Below are positions 1 to 9,514 of a stretch of DNA of 43,621 nt, piece by piece. The position numbers and the translations under genes are program-made. This stretch comes from Chloromonas sp. AAM2 (taxonomy: Eukaryota > Chlorophyta > Chlorophyceae > Chlamydomonadales > Chlamydomonadaceae), in the NCBI GenBank assembly GCA_004335635.1, contig QAXH01005149.1:345-43965 (forward strand), given 5' to 3'. The notes under the pieces are model-generated. The model searched no databases and had not been told where the DNA came from. It saw only the letters and a program-made list of their open reading frames with translations. The first letter of the stretch is position 1. Each line of letters opens with the position of its first letter.

Positions 1-3000
1 GGGCGCGGGCGGGGAGATGCAGTTGGGCAGCTCAATGGGCACTGTGGAGTAGTAGTTGCTGTCATGGAGGACATACGTGCCAACCTGCACAGTGTGTCAA
101 GGGGTTGCACAAGTGTTGAGATGGCTGGCCTGGTATAGAGGGGGTCGAGAGGGAGTGGTGTGAGGGGAAGGCGCCACATGGCTGGGTACAACAGGGCTCA
201 ACAGGCCTAGGGAGATAAGGAGATGGTCGATTGATGAAGAGCTTCCACGTGCCCCACTTGCTCGCAAGGCCTTACACACAACACATGAAGTGAACACAGC
301 CATGATTTCAAAGCGACACATGCCACACGGGTGCATGCACACCCATGCATGCGTGCATGAGACTATGCATCAAGCTTGCAGCTGACCTGCGACGGGTTGA
401 AGTTGCAGTTGCTGCCGTCGTTGTTGAACGTGGCCAGCCGCACACGCAGGGTGACGTAGATGGTGCTGCCTGGGTTGAAGAGGTCCACACCCGTCACGTT
501 GGCACCATTGGGTAACACGCACGTGCCCTGCACACACACATGGCGGCACGAAATGAAATGGCATGCACGAAATTCACATGGAGGCCCACTGCATCATCCC
601 TGGACAACAATCACATTAGAGCCACGTACGTACAACATAACATGAAGGGAATCAGAGTTCTATGGCTCAAGGCCACAGACGTACCGCTCGAAGCAGACTC
701 GTGCCAACTCAAGCTTTACAGCCCTAGGAAGAGCTACAAACACAGTTGCCGCTGTGCTACAAGTTGAATCGCATCCACAGCGCTGCCGCGCCACATCAAT
801 GCGAGAAAGCAGTACCACGAATGTCTCTCAAGCGTGGTTGTGCTGACCTCTAGCTTCACCTGCCCAGTCGCCATTGGGTTGTGCCCAGGCACCATTGGCC
901 TTACTCATTGCCCTTGCTTACCTGGTTGGGATCGTTGGGGCTGGGGTTGTACTTGGCACCAGTGGTGGGGTCACACACGTTCTGCATCATCACATGAATC
1001 ATACATCACACTTCCGCACATGTGGTCACAGATGTCGTTCTTGGCAATACACAGGTCTACCTCTCTCGAGCCTGCCCTTGCACCCACTCCGCCTGCTGCG
1101 CAGCCTTGTCCCCGTGAAATCAAAGTCCCTGCATGTGTCCCCCTCACCCCTTTTCCCGACCCATGCCAGGAACATCACAGTGCGGGAACATGATGGCACT
1201 CCAAACCTGGCAGCCTGCCTGATCAGAAAGAAAGAAAGGGGACGCCGGTTGGTGCATGTATGGAGACCGAGCGGTCAAGCCCAACCCCCAGGTAACAGGT
1301 TTACCCTATACCCCTTGCCTCTTCATCTTGCCCTTCTGGTACCTTCCGGCCCATTGGGATGCCCTGGCACCACAGCCTGCCTGACCAGACTGCACGCGCG
1401 CCATACGACATGTGCCATGCTCACTCACCTGCCACATGCACTGTGCCCCACCCCCTCGCACACACGCATAGACACATTCACACACGCTAACACACAGGCC
1501 TGTCTCTCACCGTTAGGTCCACAGACAGAGTGTAGCATGAGGTGGGCCCAAACGCATACAGCACGTCAACATAGTTGGCTGACAGCACCTGCGATCCGCC
1601 CGCACTGTTCCACACCAACACATCCACTATGCGGTTGCTGAACGCCTGCACACAAGACATGAGACATAGGAATAGAAGTTGACATGCCAACCTTCTGCTG
1701 GTGGAGGAAAATGCTGCATGCCTGCTGTTTGGTGCTCAGCTCGCCTGAGTTGAGTGGGCTGCTGGCTGGGTATCACAGGGGTCCCATGCGACCACATGCC
1801 ATGCATGCAAGCCAGTCCCTCCCCTTGCGTTGACTGGCATGCAGCATGCCAGCATGTGTGCACAAGCGCCTGCTGGGTCCACCTGCCTGTTTGCTCAGCT
1901 GGCCATGCAAGCATCCTTGAGAAGATATGGCATGCAACATGTCTTGACGCTGGCATGCTTGCCAGCAGCACAGCATAGCATGCAGGCGTACCTGGTATGT
2001 ATTGAACATGTAGTTGCAATCAAAGGTAGCGGTGATGTACAGCCGTTTGGCGTACGTGGTGTAGATGTAGGCATTGCCCACGTCATTGGGTGCTGTAGGG
2101 TATTCGCCCGTGAGCTGGTACCTGTAACAGGCCATGCATGGGCGCATGCATGCATGCATGCATGTTGGGCAAGGCAAGGGCCACCAAATTCAATTTGCTT
2201 CCTGTTGCATGCTGGTGTGCATTGCGCTACGACTAGGCCGACCATGCACGTACTGTACGTCAAGCGCCCATGCATAACTCCCACTTCATGCTGCACCCTA
2301 AGCACCGTCCATGCACAACCCGCAATGCCATGCGCACACCATACGCGCATGTGGCAGACCCAACACTTCCCAGCTGCACAAGCTGATCTGCTGCCATGCT
2401 GGCCCATACGTTACTGGCCAGTCTGCATGTGCCTGCTGCCAGGCCTTTTCCCATGCACCTTCCTGGCTGTTGTTACAATGAGTCTCTTTCCATGTATCTC
2501 CTTGCATGCGCATGCTCAACTCGCATGTGGTCAGGTATGATGCATGGCCATCATGCACAACATCAACACCCAGCTTCCATGCATGCCAACGTCTCTGATC
2601 CTTACGTGTTGACAGCCGTTCCATCAGAGTACGCACAAATGTTGGCGGCTGATAACTTGTTCGTGTTTGGTACGTTCTCTGCAATTGCATGCATGGTGTA
2701 TGCCTGTGTTTGCATGCATTCGCAATGCTGTGTGAGCACAGCATGCAAGCCTCACCGGTATGCATGGAGCTAGTGGCATGCTGAAGCACACGGAGGCTGA
2801 TTAAAGGCTGCGCTTGTGGTAATCGCATGCAAGATTGGCATGGGCAGCTTTGCACATGACAAAGGGCGTAAAACAAGTGGCATGATGGCATGGACTGTCG
2901 TCCTGTTGGCATAGCTGTTGCATGCAATTGATGGTCACCTACCAACAGCTTTGATGTCTGGCAGTGTGCAGAGGCGTGAATCGGTGTAGAAGCGGTCGGT

Positions 3001-3425
3001 GCTGTTTATGTTCTGCATGTGTGTTCAAGCACATGAAGCACATGCTCTGCGGTGCCTGATCCATGGTGCCTGCCTGTCTTGGACTTGGCAGCGTGCATGG
3101 CATAATGCCAGCATGGATGAACTGGCTGCATATCTGCACTTCCTGGCCTTGCAAGTCCTGTCTGCAACCGTGGCGCTGGCATGCAGTTGGAGCGTTGGGA
3201 AGGTGGGCAACTCACGTAGCATGGGCTCCCGCTGATGCACAGTGGGCAGGTGGACGTGGCATTCTTTGTCGTCGAGCAATACCATGACGAGTTTGTGGCC
3301 AGTGAAGGTGTCAAAGCTGCTAGGCTGAGAACCAATGCAAAAAGTGTCGTACAACAGCTCGGTACGGACGCGCTGAGACAGCGAGGCCGGCCGGGGGCAC
3401 TGGGCCTCCTCCGGCCCATTTTCAT
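1..3425 (-). CDS. Secreted N-glycosylated Cys-containing protein, 3' end missing
   Basis: I do not recognise the family. Eight exons on the minus strand join in phase: 3425-3216, 3012-2943, 2678-2606, 2121-1992, 1645-1511, 981-922, 527-387 and 84-1, giving 301 residues before the window edge. All introns are GT-AG. The ATG at 3425 gives a basic start (MKMGRRRP), then a hydrophobic core at about residues 26-42 ending SLA: a signal peptide. The mature start has a Cys cluster (WYC, TCPLC, SPCY at 48-70). N-glycosylation sequons are NSS, NAT, NST and NVT. Later exons are rich in Tyr, Asn and Thr, with scattered Cys. The last visible residues are CISPPAP, perhaps the start of a Pro-rich stretch as in algal cell-wall proteins. 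A secreted wall or matrix role is inference; the pherophorin Cys signature was not seen. The gene is divergent from the STI1 gene. Confidence 0.72.
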
Positions 3426-4093
3426 GTGGGCCTGTTCACTAGGCTGGCTGTCTGTCCCGACGGATGGTGCAAGGTTGAGTTTGGGAGTGGGGCTGTCCAC
3501 CAAGTGGGCCGAACTGAATGCTCCTTAACACTGCAATCAGGCGCAATGCACTGTGAAAATGTGCTGGTGGTTGATGATTCGTCTGTCGCAGACTCGACGG
3601 GTGGGCGCGACAAGGTTTCGCCCCCCTGTTTCCCACCACAAAGGCGGTCGCGTGCACGAAGTTAGGCACGAAATACCTGCATTAGCTCCAATCTCCTGCT
3701 GTTTCTGCTGCTTGTGCTGTAGGGATGTCCGTCCCTCCAAAGCAACCTTGTCTCAGCTGTAAGTTACAGACTTTTTTGTTCTGCTTCGGCTGCGTTTACT
3801 GTATGGGGCGTAATGTCCGGTGTAGTAATGATTGATCAGCTCGTGCCTTGCATGCAAGCACAGGGTCAGGCCGTTGTTGCTCCGCACACACAAAATCACA
3901 CAACGCCGGGCTTCCGAGGAGCCAAATCGTCAGAACTCAATAAAGCGTGAGAAGTGAACTTATCAACATGCACATTCAATAGTGCTGCGGCCGTAATCAA
4001 GCAGAGTTGAGGTTTGCGGCGCGCGGCACGTGATCACAGCCTCAGCTTCTGGATCGCTTCCTGCCAGCAGAGATTTGTCCTCGCTCATTGTGC
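3426..4093. promoter_or_regulatory. Divergent intergenic region between secreted protein and STI1 gene
   Basis: These 668 bases separate two start codons that point away from each other, so both promoters and 5' UTRs must lie here. I see no clear TATA box or other decisive element. Open frames crossing it lack splice borders that fit either gene and start at non-ATG codons. Confidence 0.45.
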
Positions 4094-5225
4094 ATGACAT
4101 TTCTGGGCCGCAAATCGTGCCTGGCAACTGGCCTGCACGGCCCCAGACAGGTTCCTGCAGGCAGAGCTGTCTGTCAGCTGAGGCCAACATGCACCCCAAG
4201 GCCTGTACATGCCAGGCGAACAGTTGTAGCCGCCAGCAGCGCTGACAACCTGCCGGGCGACATAAAGGCAAGCCTTGCAACGCAGCCCAATTTCGACCAC
4301 CAGCGTTAGCCATGAGGCCACCATGTGCATGGCTATCCCTGCATGCAGCGCAGCAGCTGCGTCTATCTACATCCATTACCTTGCGTGCAGGATGTCATGG
4401 CAGAGATACGTTCAGATCCTGCCCTGGCTCCTGTGCTGGACTCTCCAAGGTTGCAGCGTGCACTGAACGAGTTCAGGGAGAATCCAGGGAGGGCTATGGC
4501 CAAATACGCTGATGATAGACAGGTCAGTAGGCTCCTTGGTACTGGGCTCGCACAAGGAACAGCCCCATTAAGTCGACTTACTTGCAAGCAATTCAAGTGT
4601 ACGCTCACGCAAGGCACATAGCATGTGTGCGGGCCTGGTAAACATGCGGACCATCATGTATGCATGCCAGCTTGACTGGCGCATGCTAGAGATGTCACAT
4701 GTGCCGCAGCAGCAGCGGAGTCACCAGCAGGCCTCATGGACTGGAACTCCGCATTGCATAGCCTTCCGTGCATTGTTGAAGATTGGTTTAAGCAGCAGGG
4801 CATTCTATGCAGCAACAGCATGTGTACAACGACCCAATTCACTCCCCGCATGCCTATATTGCCCACATCTTTATGCAAATGTTTGCCCGAATTGCCTACA
4901 CGTCCATGCGCGCATGCACATCCCAACCATGCAGGTGATGGCCATAATGACACGGCTGACCGCCTTGGGGCTCAAGGATGCCACCGGTAACTCAGGCTTC
5001 CTCTCCCGCATGGGCACTAGCGCGCCTGATCTTGCAGCTTCAGTGTTCAGTGATGGGCAGCTGGCTGCACGGCTAGCTGCACCGCGTGTGCGTGCTGCCC
5101 TGGCTGAAATACGTGCAAACCCAGAGGCTGCGATGGCCAAGTATGAAAACGACCAAGAGATTATGGGTGTGCTAGACATGTTGCAGAAACGGTTGGAAGC
5201 CCAGAACGGCGTCATTGACGTGTGA
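4094..5225 (+). CDS. Small plastid-type protein with two STI1-like repeats
   Basis: Three exons, 4094-4267, 4391-4522 and 4935-5225, encode 198 residues. The first 50 residues are rich in Arg, Ala and Ser and end RRTVVAASSAD, which resembles a chloroplast transit peptide. Exon 2 (residues 59-102) is one STI1-like helical repeat containing RENPGRAMAKY. Residues about 134-189 are a second with RANPEAAMAKY; both have the P-R-x-x-x-A-L-x-E pattern. This repeat type is known from the C-termini of Hip, Sti1 and Tic40, where it contacts Hsp70 or client proteins. No TPR domain or membrane span is visible, so this is a stand-alone STI1 protein. A co-chaperone role in the plastid is inference. Intron 1 has a GC-AG border; intron 2 (4523-4934) is GT-AG. 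The start was chosen because this ATG opens the transit-like exon. Confidence 0.75.
4268..4390 (+). other. GC-AG intron
   Basis: The intron begins GCAAGC after AAG and ends TTGCGTGCAG. It is the only way found to join the transit-like exon to the first STI1 exon, and the join is phase 0 with a smooth reading (GDIK then DVMAEI). GC donors are a known minor class with an otherwise strong consensus, as here. Confidence 0.6.
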
Positions 5226-5532
5226 CTCTTGACTGTAACGGCTACCAGTTTCAAGAGACAGTATGATACAGCATTTTTTTGGAATGCGGTGGCACACATA
5301 TGCACACCAGGTGAATACACTCCGAGGTGACCGGCCAATCATTTTGTCACTGCGTACCGGTGCATGTAGGACAGGTGGACCCTCTGAATCCCTGGCTGTC
5401 AGAAGTGTTTCATAAGAAGAACTGGTTAGACTGGTTCGAGGGAGAACCGGATCCGCGCAGTGTGCGTCGCAAGTGTCTAACACCCTAGCACCTTTGCCAC
5501 CATAGCAACCTTGTCAAACCAAGATGCTCAGG

Positions 5533-5537
5533 TGTAA
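5533..5537 (+). terminator. Possible TGTAA polyadenylation signal, STI1 gene
   Basis: TGTAA is the usual chlorophyte polyadenylation motif. This copy is about 310 bases after the stop; another at 5234-5238 is only 9 bases after it, which would leave a very short 3' UTR. The choice between them cannot be made by eye. Confidence 0.35.
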
Positions 5538-5769
5538 TTAGATGTTTATGGGTTCAACGGCCAAAAAGCATTATCAAAGTGGCTCTGTCTGCCTTTGACA
5601 GTAAGCGTTATGTGTTGGATGACGGGGTTCACACCTTGGCATACGGTCACTACAGACAGGGATCAGGGGCAGCAATGGCAACGCCAATGTGACAGCTGGC
5701 GTAGCATCACCTACAATACGACGGGCCATGGGCTGGTAGCAAGAAGCATATAGTACGTCATAGCCAGAG

Positions 5770-5774
5770 TTACA
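5770..5774 (-). terminator. Possible TGTAA polyadenylation signal, hisC
   Basis: On the minus strand this reads TGTAA, about 87 bases after the hisC stop codon at 5861-5863, a plausible 3' UTR length for a green alga. Confidence 0.45.
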
Positions 5775-5860
5775 TCAGTCGCAGTCAGCGGAGCAATCTC
5801 ACTTCAGGCAAACGTTGGTCACATAAATACACAATTAGTTCAGTATCGGTCGAGTCAAGG

Positions 5861-8800
5861 TCATATCATGGCGCGCAGTGCAGACACCACCGCGTCTGTG
5901 TGCTCAGGCTTGCCCACGCTGATGCGGATGTAGTTGCTCAACTCCTTCTTGGCGTAGTGGCGCACCTGCACAGTCAAAACACGGCTTATGCTCAGGTTCA
6001 TCGCCGCTGACCATAGGCGGTCCAACGGCTCATTGCTGTTAACAACCAGAAACATATCGCGGCGTTGACAACCACACACATATCGCATGTCAAGGTTCAA
6101 AGGTCCACAGTCATGCAGGCCAGCTTCCACCGTTCTGGCTGTTTCGTGTGCATGCCGTGTGATGCCTGCCATTCCACTCTGACCTCGCCCTCTCTCACCA
6201 TGATGCCGTGATCTGTTGCCAGCTTTTCCTTGACTGCCTTTGCGTCCTTGCCGCCCACCACCTTGGCCAGGATGAAGTTAGAGTGGCTGGGGTAAGGCTC
6301 CAGGAATGCAACGGATTGCAACCCTGTGAGGAGCCGCTCGCGCTCAGATACCAACAGGTTGCGAACCTGCAAGGCACAGGCCAAACATCCAGATGTGCAA
6401 CAATTGCATGGCCCTGCAACCAGCCAGCCATGCGGAATCCATGCCAGTGCACACATTGTGCCTTGATGCATTAAGGCAATGTGCTCACATAAGAAAACTG
6501 TGACGATGCCAGGAGTTCAATACGCTCCTGCATCTACAGTCACCCTCGTTCAGATGGGAACTGACGCGGCCGATCAGAAGCCACCTGCTGGCCCCAGTCC
6601 ATCTCCGTTGCATCGCACTTGGATGTAAACAAGCCAATCCATTCCCTGATCGCTGTCCCACCATGTCCAAACGTGCCACGCCAGACACACAACCAGTCCT
6701 CCCCTACGTGTAACCCTCACGCCCACCTTGTTCAGATAGTCCATGTTCTGTAGAGCCGCACATGCTGCTACCTCCGCCGCCACGCTGACGTTGTACGGCT
6801 GCTTGGCGCGCCACAGGTACTCGATCATCTCCAGCGGGAACGCGCCAAAGCCAACACGCAGGCCAGCAAGGGCTGCAAGGCACACATGAAGGACACGCGT
6901 GCATTGGCATTCCTGCCTACGATGAGCTGCTGCATTTGTTCAGTATTGGGCTCAGAAGCACAATGCATTGCTGCCCGACAATGCATTGCTTTCTGGCAAC
7001 GGACCACTGCCCCTGTGCATTGCTGCACGTGCAGACCACTCTTATGCATTTACCAAATCTCATTACCACCTGCCTTGTTCCAGGTTGTCCTTCTCATCCA
7101 GGCCACCAGACAGTGTCCCGCAAACACGCATAGGCACATTTACATGTTGAAATGGTTGGATGCTGATCCTGGGTTACCCAGCTATGCCCGCCGCTCACGC
7201 ATGCACCCAAAACCCTCACATCATGCACTGTCTCCGTGTGCTGGCAGCCCATGCCCTGTCCCAGCACCCACCTGCGCTCTTGGAAAACGTTCTCAACACG
7301 ACCAGGTTGTTGTGCTTCGCCACCCATTGCATGCGCGATGGCTCATCACTGAACTCGATGTAGGCCTCGTCCAGCACCACCAGCACAGGCAGAGACAGCA
7401 CGTCTAGAACCTGACAGGGCAAGCCAACACAACACAACAAAAGGTCGGGTGTTGTCTGTATGCTGCAGCATTGCCAAAAGATGTGCGCCTCACAAGAGTC
7501 TGTTTTGAGTTGCAGCAGTCAGGGCGTGTATCAAGGCGTGTTGTGATCAACTCGAGCAGAGTAGTTGGACATAAACAGGTGCCATTGCATGCCTACCATA
7601 GGCTCCACCCAGTCAATCCCCAACCAAGTGTTTATCCTTTGGCTCCCCTGGACCCACCCCGCTGTGCCCCTCTCACGCGCCCTCCCTCCCTGGCCTGTCA
7701 CCCAACCATCATGGCCAGAATTGCTGGGCATGGGCAAATGCTATTGCATGCATGTTCAGTCCCTGTCTCCTTGGCCCACCCGCACCTCTTGTTCCGTCAT
7801 CATTGACCCGTCCGGGTTGTTGGGCGACGTGAGGAACACAACCTTTGGCTTGTGTGCGGCCACAGCGCGCCTGAAGAAGGCCAAGTGCAAACATCACACG
7901 CTATTCAGGCTGACGTGCAGACCAGACAGCATCATGTAACGAGCCGTGGTCGCTGATACAATGGAGCACGTGCTACCATGTGCAGGTCTGTAAGCAGTGC
8001 CTACAACAGTTTGATACACATCGTCCTGAACTTGTGGCTCCTCCCGACTTGGCCACACCACCAGCCCTGGTGTACTCCATTGTGCAAGCACTCGCAACGT
8101 GCGACAGCACCCACTGCCCACACGCACACACACAGCCTCTACACGCATCCTCCCTGTTGGCCGGTCCACTAGCCCTGATGCCCACCCTATAGCGTAAATG
8201 TACAACGACACATGCCTTCTTCCCCAGCCTCACTTTATCCCTTCCACGTCCACCTTGAACCCGTCCAACCGAGGCACTGTCACCACCCGAGCGTCGTTGA
8301 CATCCGCATCAAACGCATACCTGCAACACACGCAGGGCGTTGACCGACACCACACATGTCTGCTGTGCAAAGCTGTCACAGGGTCCTCAACCACAGCGCG
8401 CCGCCGTCTGCCCATGGGTGCCTTCGCCAACGTGCCCATGCAAGTGCCTACATGCGCATGCCTGATTCTGCTCCCAGCTGTGTGACCAGTACTGGCAAGT
8501 GCTGCATGCGCTCCAAGCATGCTGGCCACCTGCACATGCCGCTGATTTCGTTCATATGCATGACCCTCAGCGTGCATGCCTGTTCCTTCCATGGTGAAAG
8601 CTAGGGCCCACAGTGCTTCTTAAACTACATGCAGCACACTGCATGGACCCTGCCATGCATTAATCTCACATTGTGAAGGTGGGTGGGCAGTCCACTATTT
8701 TGTCCCCTGGCTCCAGAACACATCGCATGAGCAGATCAATAAGCTCGTCTGCACCGCATCCAACCTGCAATAACACGGCGACGCATAAAGTTTAATAGTG

Positions 8801-9261
8801 GTCTGCCAGCAAGCTTGCTTCCTTGTATGCTCGCTCACCAGCAAGTGCTCCATGGGTATGTTGTGCATCTTTGCCAGGGCCTTGCGTAACTGCCGTGTCT
8901 CCGGGTCTGGGTAGATGTGTGGGAACGGCATTTCGGCCAGGGCCTGCCGAACTTCAGGGGGTGGCCCATAGGGGTTCTCATTAGCATCCAGCTTGATGAT
9001 GTCCTCTGCCTTGCGACCGTAGCGTGCAGACAGAATCTCAAATGGCTCAATTGGAGTGTAGGGTGCCATCTTGAGCAAGTGTGGTCTGAGAAATTGTGTG
9101 GAAGAGGTCTGAGGTGCCTGCTGAGTGCTGCTGGGATCCATCGTGGCTGTAGCGGATACAGCCACAGTGCTCCTCCGCTTGATCCGGCGGTGAGCACGCG
9201 CCACTGGCAATGCCGATGATGATGCTGATGGAATTGTGCAGGGAGCTTGCAATGGACTCAT
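5861..9261 (-). CDS. hisC: Histidinol-phosphate aminotransferase, plastid-type
   Basis: Eight exons, 9261-8839, 8764-8670, 8320-8234, 7870-7786, 7410-7272, 6872-6727, 6366-6199 and 5965-5861, join in phase to 415 residues. This PLP enzyme converts imidazole-acetol phosphate and glutamate to histidinol phosphate and 2-oxoglutarate in histidine synthesis (plant HISN6). Residues 1-45 are Ser/Ala/Arg-rich, like a plastid transit peptide. Class I/II aminotransferase marks follow in order: LDANENP at 91-97, SPNNPDGS at 217-224, DEAYIEF at 244-250, the PLP lysine K274 in TFSKS, and LAGLRVG with R282. The C-terminus ([13 protein letters not shown]) matches plant HISN6 closely. The exon 6 donor at 6726 is chosen over a GTGAGG six bases further on because the resulting [14 protein letters not shown] fits the family without an insertion. 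The gene is divergent from the selenoprotein M-like gene. Confidence 0.95.
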
Positions 9262-9514
9262 GATGTGATGGCCTCTCGCGACTGATGTGGCCTCCACAGC
9301 CTGACCTGAGCGATCGTAAGGACAATCTGCCTGTGGACTGATGCTGCGGAGTAAGCATACCATCAAGCCGTCACCTTTCGCGTTGACGGTTTGCACGTGC
9401 AATTTTCGCCCGTTTCAAAACCCAAAGGGCTCGTGAGGCGTGCAGCATCCACGCTTTTCTTGTCCGCCCAGCACCACGCTGAGCAAGGCCATCTACCGGC
9501 AGGTGGCGCAAACA
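9262..9514. promoter_or_regulatory. Short divergent promoter region, hisC and selenoprotein M-like gene
   Basis: Only 253 bases separate the hisC ATG (minus strand) from the selenoprotein ATG (plus strand). Both promoters and 5' UTRs must fit here, so a shared bidirectional promoter is likely. No recognisable TATA box or operator is seen. Confidence 0.5.

Larger units (their letters stand above)
5226..5860. other. Convergent spacer with 3' UTRs of STI1 and hisC genes
   Basis: This spacer between two stop codons facing each other holds the 3' UTRs. TGTAA motifs lie on the plus strand at 5234-5238 and 5533-5537, and on the minus strand at 5770-5774. No gene is visible. Confidence 0.5.

Noticed and set aside
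874..1641. 255-codon plus-strand open frame
   Set aside because: It runs through introns and antisense to two well-supported exons of the secreted-protein gene, has no domain and starts in low-complexity intron DNA.
1830..2540. 236-codon plus-strand frame rich in His, Cys and Met
   Set aside because: Its composition is dictated by GCATGC and CATGCA repeats, and it overlaps supported minus-strand exons.
5425..5460. GGTTCGAGGGAGAACC as a tRNA T-arm
   Set aside because: It forms a small stem-loop, but no acceptor, D or anticodon arms fit around it.
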